The position numbers were made by a program, and so were the translations under genes. Under the pieces are notes generated by a model, which was given only the letters and a program-made list of their open reading frames with translations, was not told the DNA's origin and did not search any database. Source: Hyphomicrobiales bacterium (GTDB lineage: Bacteria > Pseudomonadota > Alphaproteobacteria > Rhizobiales > Beijerinckiaceae). From it: a stretch of DNA of 64,000 bases. Positions 1 through 6,751 of the stretch are shown in pieces; position 1 is the first letter of the stretch, and each line of letters starts with the position of its first letter. The stretch covers positions 343,365-407,364 of the forward strand of contig UBNE01000003.1 in NCBI GenBank assembly GCA_900466745.1, given 5' to 3'.

Positions 1-60
1 CATCAGCAGAGGCGCAAGCCAGTCGTTGCCGCCTCCGGCCGATCCGGAATCCGCCTTCAT
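1..60 (-). CDS. Start of an unidentified gene, cut by the left edge
   Basis: Twenty open codons beginning with ATG at 60 run leftward out of the window (MKADSGSAGGGNDWLAPLLM). The start lies three bases after the stop of the quinone oxidoreductase gene on the same strand, so it would be the next gene of that operon. No clear ribosome binding site is visible ahead of it. The visible part is too short to assign a family. Confidence 0.35.
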   Translation of the reverse strand, partial: MKADSGSAGGGNDWLAPLLM

Positions 61-63
61 CGT

Positions 64-1050
64 TCAGGGGATCAGGACGGTGGCGCCGAGGGTGCGACGA
101 GCTTCCAGCGCCCGGTGAGCCTCGGCGGCTTCGCTCAACGGCATGGTGGCGCCGACATGGACCTTGACCGCTCCCCGCAGCACGACGTCCAGCACATCGG
201 CGGCGCGCATGAGCAGTTCGTTGCGGTCGCGGACAAACCAGGCGAAGGCTGCGCTGGTGACGAAAAGCGATCCCCGGCTGTTGAGGGTGAAGAGGTCGAA
301 AGGCGGAATGTTCCCCGACGCCGAGCCGAAGGAGACGAGAAGGCCGCGCGGCCGCAGGCAGGCGAGTGAAGCGTCGAACGTATCCTTGCCCACGGAATCG
401 TAGACGACCGGGACCCCTTCTCCCGCCGTCAAGGCCCGCACCTGGCGGGGGGTCTCGGGATCGCTGCCGAGCAGGACATGGTGGCAGCCGTTCTCGCGCG
501 CGAGCGCCGCCTTCTCGGCCGAGGAGACGATGCCGATGACGCGCGCGCCGAGATGGCGGGCCCATTGGGTCATGAAGGAACCGACGCCGCCTGCCGCGGC
601 ATGGACGAGGATGGTTTCTCCCGGCCGGACAGCATGCACGGCCTTGAGCAGATATTGGGCCGTGATGCCCTTGGTGAAGAGCGCTCCGGCTACGATATCG
701 TCGATCTCGTCGGGGATGCGGATCAGCCTGTCGGCCGGGAAGAGCCGTTCTTCGGCGTAGGCGCCGGGAGCGAAGTCGGGACCGCCGGCGGCATAGGCGA
801 CGCGGTCGCCGACGGACACGGCCGTCACGCCCGGCCCGATGGCCGCGACGACGCCCGCTGCCTCGCCGCCGAGCACATGGGGCAAGTGGGGCAGGGGATA
901 ACGCCCGGCCCGATTGTGCAGATCGGCGAAGTTCAGCCCGATGGCGCTATGCCGGATAAGCGCCTCGCCCGGGGCGGGAGCGCCGATCGCGATGTCCTCA
1001 TAGCGGAGTTGCTCCGGCCCGCCATAGGCGTGGACCCGTACGGCCTTCAT
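64..1050 (-). CDS. Zinc-free NADPH:quinone oxidoreductase (MDR superfamily)
   Basis: This 328-residue protein belongs to the medium-chain dehydrogenase/reductase family, quinone oxidoreductase (QOR) branch, cytosolic and NADPH-dependent. The N-terminal GroES-like fold has the LGGEAAGVV segment, and the Rossmann part carries AAGGVG near residue 153. The cysteine cluster of zinc alcohol dehydrogenases is absent. ATG at 1050 is preferred over the GTG directly before it because GGAG sits seven bases upstream of the ATG. It follows dctM by about a dozen bases and is probably co-transcribed with the TRAP importer. It may reduce an enone or quinone made from the imported acid; the substrate cannot be read from the sequence. 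Confidence 0.85.
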   Translation of the reverse strand: MKAVRVHAYGGPEQLRYEDIAIGAPAPGEALIRHSAIGLNFADLHNRAGRYPLPHLPHVLGGEAAGVVAAIGPGVTAVSVGDRVAYAAGGPDFAPGAYAEERLFPADRLIRIPDEIDDIVAGALFTKGITAQYLLKAVHAVRPGETILVHAAAGGVGSFMTQWARHLGARVIGIVSSAEKAALARENGCHHVLLGSDPETPRQVRALTAGEGVPVVYDSVGKDTFDASLACLRPRGLLVSFGSASGNIPPFDLFTLNSRGSLFVTSAAFAWFVRDRNELLMRAADVLDVVLRGAVKVHVGATMPLSEAAEAHRALEARRTLGATVLIP

Positions 1051-1062
1051 CACGACACTCCG

Positions 1063-2373
1063 TCAGCGCATCGACATCGGAAGATAGGTCGCCATCTGCG
1101 GGAACAGCACCAGCAGCAGAAGCATCAGCGCGCAGGTGGCGATGAACGGCCAGAGCCCGCGGAATATCTCCTCCAGGCGGACGAGGTCCCCGGCAGCCCC
1201 CTTGACGACGAAACAGTTCATGCCGACCGGCGGCGTGATGGCCCCGATCTCGGCCAGGACGATGACGTAGACGCCGAACCAGAGCGGGTCGAAGCCGAGG
1301 CTCATCATCACCGGATGGGTGATCGGAAGCGAGATCGCCAGGAGCGAGGGAGCATCCATCAGCATGCCGAAGATCAGGTAGATCACCGTCACGATCAGCA
1401 GGACGACCCAGACATCGAGGCCGTTATCCGTCAGGAGGCTCTTGATCTCGTCCGAGACGCCGCTCAACGCCAGGAAGCGCGCGAAGAGCAGGCCTCCGAT
1501 GATGATCGCGAAGATCATCGCCGTCAGGTTGACCGTTTCGAGCAGCGTTTGAACAAGGATGCGGGGCTTAAGGCCGCGATTGCGGATCACGGCCATGATA
1601 AAGGTCACGACGGCGCCGATGCCGCCTGCTTCGGTCGGTGTGAAATAGCCGCCGTAGAGCCCTCCGATCATCACCAGGATGACGATGAAGAGCGGAATGA
1701 TCAGGCGCAGCGACCAGAGCTTCTCCCGCAACGAATAGCGCTTGTCGAGCCTGGGTGCATAGGCCGGGCGGAGCGTGGCGACGGCGAGAATCGTCAATCC
1801 GATCAGGGCTGAGAAGATGATGCCGGGAATGATGCCGGCGATCAGCAATTCGCCGATCGAGGAGTTGGTCAGGATGCCGTAGACGACCATCAGGGCGCTG
1901 GGCGGGATCAGGACGGCGAGCGTGCCGGCGATGGCGATGCAGGCTGCGGCGAAGCCGCGATTATAGCCGCGCGCCGCCATTTCGGGCAGGGCGAGCTTGG
2001 TGAACAGCATGGCCGAGCCGACGCTCGATCCCGATGCGGCGCCGAAGGAGGCCGCGGCGCCGGTGGTGGCGACCGCCAGGCCGCCCGGCAACCGGCCGAG
2101 CCACTTGGTGCAGGCGTCGAAGAGGTCGTTGCCGATGCCTGCCTGCATGGCGAAGAAACCCATCAGGAGGAACATCGGGATGACGCTGAAATGGAACGAG
2201 TTGACGGTGTCGAAATAGATCGTTCCAAGGATGGACAGCGCCGGCCCCAGAGCGGTGAGCAGGATCAGTCCGACAAAGCCGGTGGTCGTCAGCGCCAGCA
2301 TGATGGGAGCGCCGAGGAAGATGGAGCCCAGCAGGACGGCGATGCCGCTGAAGCCGATGGCGACATCAGACAT
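1063..2373 (-). CDS. dctM: TRAP transporter large permease, DctM family
   Basis: The 436-residue protein is almost entirely hydrophobic and matches the large membrane subunit of tripartite ATP-independent periplasmic transporters, the ion-coupled pore. Conserved stretches include GAAASFGAASGSSVGSA and the C-terminal EIGAITPPVGMNCFVVKG. ATG at 2373 begins MSDVAIGFSG, and the start and the dctQ stop share eight bases, so translation is probably coupled. A longer reading frame upstream only overlaps dctQ and is not TRAP-like. With dctP and dctQ it makes a complete importer, probably for a carboxylate. Confidence 0.93.
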   Translation of the reverse strand: MSDVAIGFSGIAVLLGSIFLGAPIMLALTTTGFVGLILLTALGPALSILGTIYFDTVNSFHFSVIPMFLLMGFFAMQAGIGNDLFDACTKWLGRLPGGLAVATTGAAASFGAASGSSVGSAMLFTKLALPEMAARGYNRGFAAACIAIAGTLAVLIPPSALMVVYGILTNSSIGELLIAGIIPGIIFSALIGLTILAVATLRPAYAPRLDKRYSLREKLWSLRLIIPLFIVILVMIGGLYGGYFTPTEAGGIGAVVTFIMAVIRNRGLKPRILVQTLLETVNLTAMIFAIIIGGLLFARFLALSGVSDEIKSLLTDNGLDVWVVLLIVTVIYLIFGMLMDAPSLLAISLPITHPVMMSLGFDPLWFGVYVIVLAEIGAITPPVGMNCFVVKGAAGDLVRLEEIFRGLWPFIATCALMLLLLVLFPQMATYLPMSMR

Positions 2374-2920
2374 GGAGGAGGGCCTTTTCGGGATCGGGGT
2401 CCGCCGCGGACAGGTCGCCGTCGTCACCGGTGACCAGAGACAGGACGGCGTCGAGCGCAAACTGGATCGCAATCAGCGCGGTGCCGAGCGAAACCGCGAA
2501 TTTGGCCGGATAGAGCGGGAAGCGAATGGTCGCCCCCCAGACCTGCTCGTTCATATGGTAGGAGCGCAAGGCGAACAGGAACGTGCCGTAGGTGACGGCT
2601 GCGAAGACGATGCAGCCGGTGCTCATCCAGAAGGCGTGCAGCCAGCGCGTGACCGATCGCGGAAAATTCGAGGTGAGAAAGATCGTGTTCACATGTTCGC
2701 GCCGGTACAGGACGTAGCCGAAAGGCAGCATGATCGCGAAGGTAAGAAGGGATTGGGTCAGCTCGACGCCGGCCGGAACGGGCGCGTTGAAGACCTTTCG
2801 CGACAAGGCGTTGGCGTCGATCAGCCACATCATGGCGAAGGTGATGACGCCGGCGGCCAGCGATGCGGCGTAAAGTATGCGGCCCATCAGGCGTCGGGCC
2901 GCCAGCATGTGGTGCTTCAC
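2366..2920 (-). CDS. dctQ: TRAP transporter small permease, DctQ family
   Basis: The 184-residue protein has four predicted membrane helices, the usual pattern of the small TRAP subunit, which joins DctM to form the membrane complex. It starts with GTG at 2920, preceded by GGGAGA. Its stop overlaps the dctM start by eight bases. It lies 119 bases downstream of dctP, a common gap in dctP-dctQ-dctM operons. The family assignment rests on the membrane pattern and the position between dctP and dctM. Confidence 0.9.
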   Translation of the reverse strand: MKHHMLAARRLMGRILYAASLAAGVITFAMMWLIDANALSRKVFNAPVPAGVELTQSLLTFAIMLPFGYVLYRREHVNTIFLTSNFPRSVTRWLHAFWMSTGCIVFAAVTYGTFLFALRSYHMNEQVWGATIRFPLYPAKFAVSLGTALIAIQFALDAVLSLVTGDDGDLSAADPDPEKALLHV

Positions 2921-3039
2921 GAAAGAGGTCTCCCTCTGGCCGGTGCGACTGGCATCGCGGTCATTCGGTTGGGGCCGCCCGCGCTGCGGGCGGCGGGTTC
3001 CATCTGGGTCGGATCTGTCGCCGCGCCGTTCGCAGCGGA

Positions 3040-4059
3040 TTATTGGGTGATGTCCTCGACGACTTGTCTGGCGTCGGCCTCGGGCATCCCCGCCGCCGTC
3101 GCGCGCTTGATCCAGCTATCGCGTACGGCCTGAACCTTTGGGTTTTCCAGCGTCGCCTTGGTGAATTCGGCTTCGGGAATCTTGATGACCTCGACCTTGC
3201 CGTTTGCCTTCCAATCGGCGAGCGTGTCCTTGATCGACTTCTCGTAAGTCGAGAGGAACTCCGCCAAATAGTCCTGCTTCATGTCGTCGATGATCTTTTT
3301 CAAATCCGGCGGCAGGGCGTTGTATCTGTCGAGATTCATCACGAAGATGTGGCCCCAGGAGGCACCCATCGGGACGTCGATGTAATATTTGGCGACATCG
3401 GTCCATTTCCAACCGACCGTCAGAGGCGGATCGCCGGGCGAGCAGTCGAGAATGCCGTTGCTGAGCGCTTCGTAGCCGTCGACATCGGCCATCGAGACGG
3501 GCACGGCGCCGATCGCCTCGAGCATCGCGGGTAGTGCGATGCCGTAGGAGCGGATGCGCAGGCCCTTGAAATCGGCCATGCTCCGCACGGGCTTGTTGCA
3601 GATAAGGCCATAGCTGGGCAGGGGGCGGACGCTGACCAGCTTGAGCTTGAACTTGGCGAGCTCGTCGGCGAAGGCGGGATATTTGTCATGCCATTTCAGC
3701 ATGAGCGCGCCGAGCTGAGCCTGCGTTTTCGGTTGGGGCCAGAAGAAGGGAATGGCGTTGTTGATCGGGAACTGGTCGGGGAAATAGGGGGTGACGAGCG
3801 GGCCCATGTCGATGACTCGGTTCTCGACGGCCGTCGGCATTTCGCCGACTTTCGCGACGGTGCCGCCCCACAGCATGGTGACCGTATGTTTGCCGGCCGC
3901 CCGCTTGTTGATCTCGTTACCCATCCATTCGGCGGTGCGGGAATACTCGTTGGCTCCTTGCGGCATATAATCGCCATAGCGAAGGCGTTCCGCTTGAGCG
4001 GTGCTGGAAAGCCCTATGGCGAGAGCTATGACCAGGGCCAGAGACGCGGTCGTCTTCAT
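3040..4059 (-). CDS. dctP: TRAP transporter periplasmic solute receptor, DctP family
   Basis: This 339-residue exported binding protein captures the substrate and delivers it to DctQM. ATG at 4059 is chosen because GGGAGGA precedes it and it opens a clean signal peptide (MKTTASLALVIALAIGLSS) cleaved near AQA. The receptor signature region ADFKGLRIRSYG is present near the middle, with the substrate-contacting Arg. It is the first gene of the dctPQM-qor operon. Two ATANCTGTCGACA sites lie upstream (4141-4153 and 4312-4324), so expression is probably inducible. Substrate is unknown; a C4-dicarboxylate, keto acid or aromatic acid is possible. Confidence 0.92.
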   Translation of the reverse strand: MKTTASLALVIALAIGLSSTAQAERLRYGDYMPQGANEYSRTAEWMGNEINKRAAGKHTVTMLWGGTVAKVGEMPTAVENRVIDMGPLVTPYFPDQFPINNAIPFFWPQPKTQAQLGALMLKWHDKYPAFADELAKFKLKLVSVRPLPSYGLICNKPVRSMADFKGLRIRSYGIALPAMLEAIGAVPVSMADVDGYEALSNGILDCSPGDPPLTVGWKWTDVAKYYIDVPMGASWGHIFVMNLDRYNALPPDLKKIIDDMKQDYLAEFLSTYEKSIKDTLADWKANGKVEVIKIPEAEFTKATLENPKVQAVRDSWIKRATAAGMPEADARQVVEDITQ

Positions 4060-4140
4060 GTTGTCCTCCCTTGTTCTTCCGGTTCGTTCCCGCCGGGTCG
4101 ATTGTGCTGCGACGTTCTCATGGTCCATGTGGGTCAGTCA

Positions 4141-4153
4141 ATAACTGTCGACA
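4141..4153. promoter_or_regulatory. ATANCTGTCGACA site 1 upstream of dctP
   Basis: ATAACTGTCGACA contains the perfect palindrome TGTCGACA and lies about 80 bases before the dctP start. It matches site 2 at 4312-4324 in 12 of 13 positions. TGTC/GACA half sites are typical of GntR/FCD-type regulators, but no such gene is in the window, so the regulator is inferred only. Confidence 0.5.
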
Positions 4154-4311
4154 TTTAAATGCTTGGAATCGCAAGGAATCCGGCGAAAGTGGCGATTTGA
4201 TCTTCCGATCTTGCTTCCTCGATGCTCGAAACGCTGGCAGATGGCGATATTTCTGGTTAATAGCGCCATTCTCGTGGATTCGACGGCTCGCCCTTTGAGG
4301 GGGTGGTTCAT

Positions 4312-4324
4312 ATATCTGTCGACA
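4312..4324. promoter_or_regulatory. ATANCTGTCGACA site 2, between leuB-like gene and dctP
   Basis: ATATCTGTCGACA repeats site 1 with one mismatch, 171 bases away, just after the 3' end of the leuB-like gene. A second copy in the same gap supports a genuine operator pair, perhaps allowing looping. The rest of the 4060-4349 gap is AT-richer than its surroundings and has no coding frame. Confidence 0.45.
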
Positions 4325-4349
4325 CTATAGCGAGGGATTGTCGAGAACC

Positions 4350-5429
4350 TCAGCGCGGAGGATTCCGTATCGCTGCGACCACGGCATCGCCCATCTCCCT
4401 GGTCCCGACCTTGCGCGAACCCGGCTCGAAAATGTCGGTGGTGCGATAGCCGTCCGAAAGCACCGTGCTGACCGCGGCCTGGATCTTCTCGTCGAGATCG
4501 GGGCGGTCGAAGGAGTAGCGCAGCATCAGCGCCACGGAGAGGATGGCGGCAAGCGGGTTGGCGATGTCCTTGCCTGCAATGTCGGGGGCGGTTCCGTGCA
4601 CGGGCTCGTAGAGGCCGAAACTCCCGCCGGCCAGCGAGGCGGAGGGCAGCATGCCGATCGACCCGGTTAGCATGGCTGCGCAATCCGAGAGAATGTCGCC
4701 GAAGATGTTGCCCGTGACGACGACGTCGAACTGTTTAGGGGCGCGGATCAGCATCATGCTGGCGGCGTCGACGAACATGTGCGTCAGCTCGACGTCCGGA
4801 TATTCCTGGCCGACGCGGATGAAGATCTCGCGCCAGAGTTGCGAACATTCGAGCACGTTCGCCTTTTCCACGGAGCAGAGCTTGCGGCGGCGTCCACGCG
4901 CGGCCCGGAAGCCGACATGGGCGATCCGCTCGACCTCCGATTCCGAGTAGACCATCGTGTTGAAGCCCTGCCGCTCGCCGGAGGCGGAGGTGCGGAAGCC
5001 GCGGGGCTCGCCGAAATAGATGTCTCCGGTGAGCTCGCGCAGGATCAGCAGGTCGAGCCCCTCGACCACCTCCGGCCGCAGCGTCGAGGCGCCGACGAGC
5101 TGAGGGAACATGATGGCCGGGCGGAAATTGGCGAAGAGGTCGAGATGCTTGCGCAGGCGCAGCAGGCTGGCGCCGGGCCGCATCGCATAGGGAATCTGCT
5201 CGTCGCCCGGAACGCCTGCCGCGCCGAAGAGGATGGCGTCCGCCTTCCTCGCGATAGCGAGCGTCTCCTGTGGCAGCGGGTCGCCGGCAGCGTCGACGCC
5301 GGCCTGACCGATCGGTGCCTCGACGAGTTCCAGCGCGGCGGAATCCCCCACGACGGCCTTCAGGACCCTGACGGCCTCGGCCGTCACCTCCGGCCCGATG
5401 CCGTCACCCGCCAGAACCGCGATCTTCAT
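4350..5429 (-). CDS. leuB: 3-isopropylmalate dehydrogenase-type decarboxylating dehydrogenase
   Basis: The 359-residue protein matches LeuB, which oxidises and decarboxylates 3-isopropylmalate with NAD in the cytosol. Visible marks are GDGIGPEV at the N terminus, the LeuB-type ELTGDIYFG loop, VEKANVL, the metal-binding DAASMMLIR and [15 protein letters not shown] at 5429 is chosen because GGGAGA precedes it; the longer frame upstream has no family similarity. No leuC or leuD is nearby. The gene instead heads a string with a TRAP importer, so it may be an extra copy acting on another malate derivative such as tartrate or an alkylmalate. Family is certain; substrate is not. Confidence 0.85.
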   Translation of the reverse strand: MKIAVLAGDGIGPEVTAEAVRVLKAVVGDSAALELVEAPIGQAGVDAAGDPLPQETLAIARKADAILFGAAGVPGDEQIPYAMRPGASLLRLRKHLDLFANFRPAIMFPQLVGASTLRPEVVEGLDLLILRELTGDIYFGEPRGFRTSASGERQGFNTMVYSESEVERIAHVGFRAARGRRRKLCSVEKANVLECSQLWREIFIRVGQEYPDVELTHMFVDAASMMLIRAPKQFDVVVTGNIFGDILSDCAAMLTGSIGMLPSASLAGGSFGLYEPVHGTAPDIAGKDIANPLAAILSVALMLRYSFDRPDLDEKIQAAVSTVLSDGYRTTDIFEPGSRKVGTREMGDAVVAAIRNPPR

Positions 5430-5611
5430 GCTCGTCTCCCGATGGCGTTGATGATGTCCGCAACCCGGTTGCGGAAGGGCTCGTCCGCTCGGCGCCATCC
5501 AGCCATCGATCAGGGCGCCGGGATAGCGGCTCGCGCCCGTGGGGTCGGGGCGCCTGCTTCGTTCCATGCCGCCGATCGTCGGATAGGGCGTCTTGTTCGC
5601 TGAGCTGCCTC

Positions 5612-5630
5612 ATATTGCATTTTATAAATT
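5612..5630. promoter_or_regulatory. ATGCAT-family site A upstream of leuB-like gene
   Basis: The segment contains TGCATTTTATAAATT (5616-5630), which matches the site before the second LIV operon (31233-31247) in 14 of 15 bases. Both are AT-rich islands in GC-rich DNA. It lies about 180 bases upstream of the leuB-like start. It keeps only one clear half site. Confidence 0.4.
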
Positions 5631-5783
5631 ATGTCGAGACTGCGTCAGGGGCGCATCAGGTGCAATCGAATTCCGTGCGTCCCTGCGAGAGCGATGATCT
5701 TATCCCCGCATCTCCGGCGCTGACATGCAAAGGCCGCGTTGCTCGGCCGTGCGCGCTCCGCTCAGGCTATGCGCTTGCTCGTT

Positions 5784-5805
5784 ATAATGCATGATGCATA
5801 TTATA
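5784..5805. promoter_or_regulatory. ATGCAT-family site B upstream of hydratase/CoA-transferase operon
   Basis: Positions 5787-5799 form the perfect odd-centred palindrome ATGCAT-G-ATGCAT, extended on both sides by TATAA/TTATA. It lies about 135 bases before the hydratase start. The same 13-base palindrome recurs at 18506-18518 before livH. This is the best-formed member of the family with site D. The sequence looks like a dimeric repressor site; the regulator is not identified. Confidence 0.6.
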
Positions 5806-5935
5806 TCGAAAAGTTGGCGGGCGCCGACATGACGGAGGAGGGACGACGCATGGAGGATCGGGTTCGCCGCGGTGGCGGCGGGATGCGCTGGCGGCGATTG
5901 CAGCCTTGCTCCGGTCGCGCTTGGGGAGGCGCGGC

Positions 5936-6751
5936 GTGATTGAGTTTCCGGGTGCAGGCGACGACCTGATCCAGCTCGAGGATCGGGGTGCATACGCGCT
6001 GCTGCGCTTCAACCGTCCCGACAAGCGCAACGCGATGAATTCCGCCGCGCGCAAGGCATTTCTGGCGCGGCTGGCGCAGCTTCACGGCACTCATAAGGTC
6101 GTGGTGCTCACCGGCAACGGACCCGGCTTCTGCAGCGGCGTCGACCTCAAGGAGGCGGCAGCGGCCGAGGCGGCCGGCACCGACTATGACCGCGAGGCGC
6201 TGGAGCGCGAATGGATGTCGGTGCTGCTGGCCATCCACCGGCATCCGGCCGTGTTCATCGCCGCCGTGAACGGCTTTGCGCTGGGCGGCGGCAGCTCGCT
6301 GATCCATGTCTGCGACCTGGCGATCGCGGCCGACGAAGCCGAAATCGGCATGCCGGAGATGGGCTTCGGCACCTATCCCGGCATGGCCGGACCGGCGACC
6401 CAGTTGCGCCTCCTTCCCAAGCATGCCGCCTATATGATCCTGACGGCGAGCCGCATCGACGGCCGGACGGCGGAGCGCTGGGGCATGGTCAACAAGAGCG
6501 TGCCGCTGGCACGCCTGCTGGACGAGGCCGATGCGCTGGCGCGACGGATCGGCCAGTTCGACACCACGGCGCTGGCGGAAAGCCGCAAGGCGCTCGGCCT
6601 GGTTCCGGGACAGATCAGCGATCTCGCGGGCGGCTTCGAGCTTGGCCTGTCGGTGAATGCCGGCATCCGTGCGAGGAGCAGCGCCCGGCGTGACGGTCTC
6701 GGCCGGTTCGCCGCCGGCGAAAAGAATCCAGGCCAGGGCAGGCAGTCTTGA
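5936..6751 (+). CDS. Enoyl-CoA hydratase/isomerase family protein
   Basis: This 271-residue crotonase-fold protein hydrates or isomerises an acyl-CoA. The oxyanion-hole segments are visible as GFCSGVDLK and GFALGGGSSL, and the catalytic-Glu strand as IGMPEMGFG. GTG at 5936 is chosen because GGGGAGG ends seven bases before it; an ATG ten codons earlier has no such site. It is translationally coupled to the next gene through a four-base overlap (TTGA). The pairing of a crotonase with a CoA-transferase, under palindrome site B, points to breakdown of an imported carboxylic acid. The exact reaction cannot be told from sequence. Confidence 0.88.
   Translation: MIEFPGAGDDLIQLEDRGAYALLRFNRPDKRNAMNSAARKAFLARLAQLHGTHKVVVLTGNGPGFCSGVDLKEAAAAEAAGTDYDREALEREWMSVLLAIHRHPAVFIAAVNGFALGGGSSLIHVCDLAIAADEAEIGMPEMGFGTYPGMAGPATQLRLLPKHAAYMILTASRIDGRTAERWGMVNKSVPLARLLDEADALARRIGQFDTTALAESRKALGLVPGQISDLAGGFELGLSVNAGIRARSSARRDGLGRFAAGEKNPGQGRQS

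Larger units (their letters stand above)
5430..5935. other. 506-base divergent intergenic region with two AT-rich palindromic sites
   Basis: This gap separates the minus-strand leuB-like gene from the plus-strand hydratase gene. It holds two members of the ATGCAT operator family (5612-5630 and 5784-5805). Between about 5430 and 5590 the minus strand reads, in different frames, as protein-like pieces such as [10 protein letters not shown] and [14 protein letters not shown] ending just before leuB. These could be a decayed gene end, but I could not name a family. No intact gene is seen. Confidence 0.5.

Noticed and set aside
478..1812. A 444-codon plus-strand frame across qor and dctM
   Set aside because: It crosses the boundary of two genuine minus-strand genes and is His/Asp/Arg-rich with no domain.
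2373..2472. A longer dctM starting at 2472
   Set aside because: The 33 extra residues are not hydrophobic, overlap dctQ and resemble no TRAP subunit; the ATG at 2373 gives the normal start and a coupled overlap.
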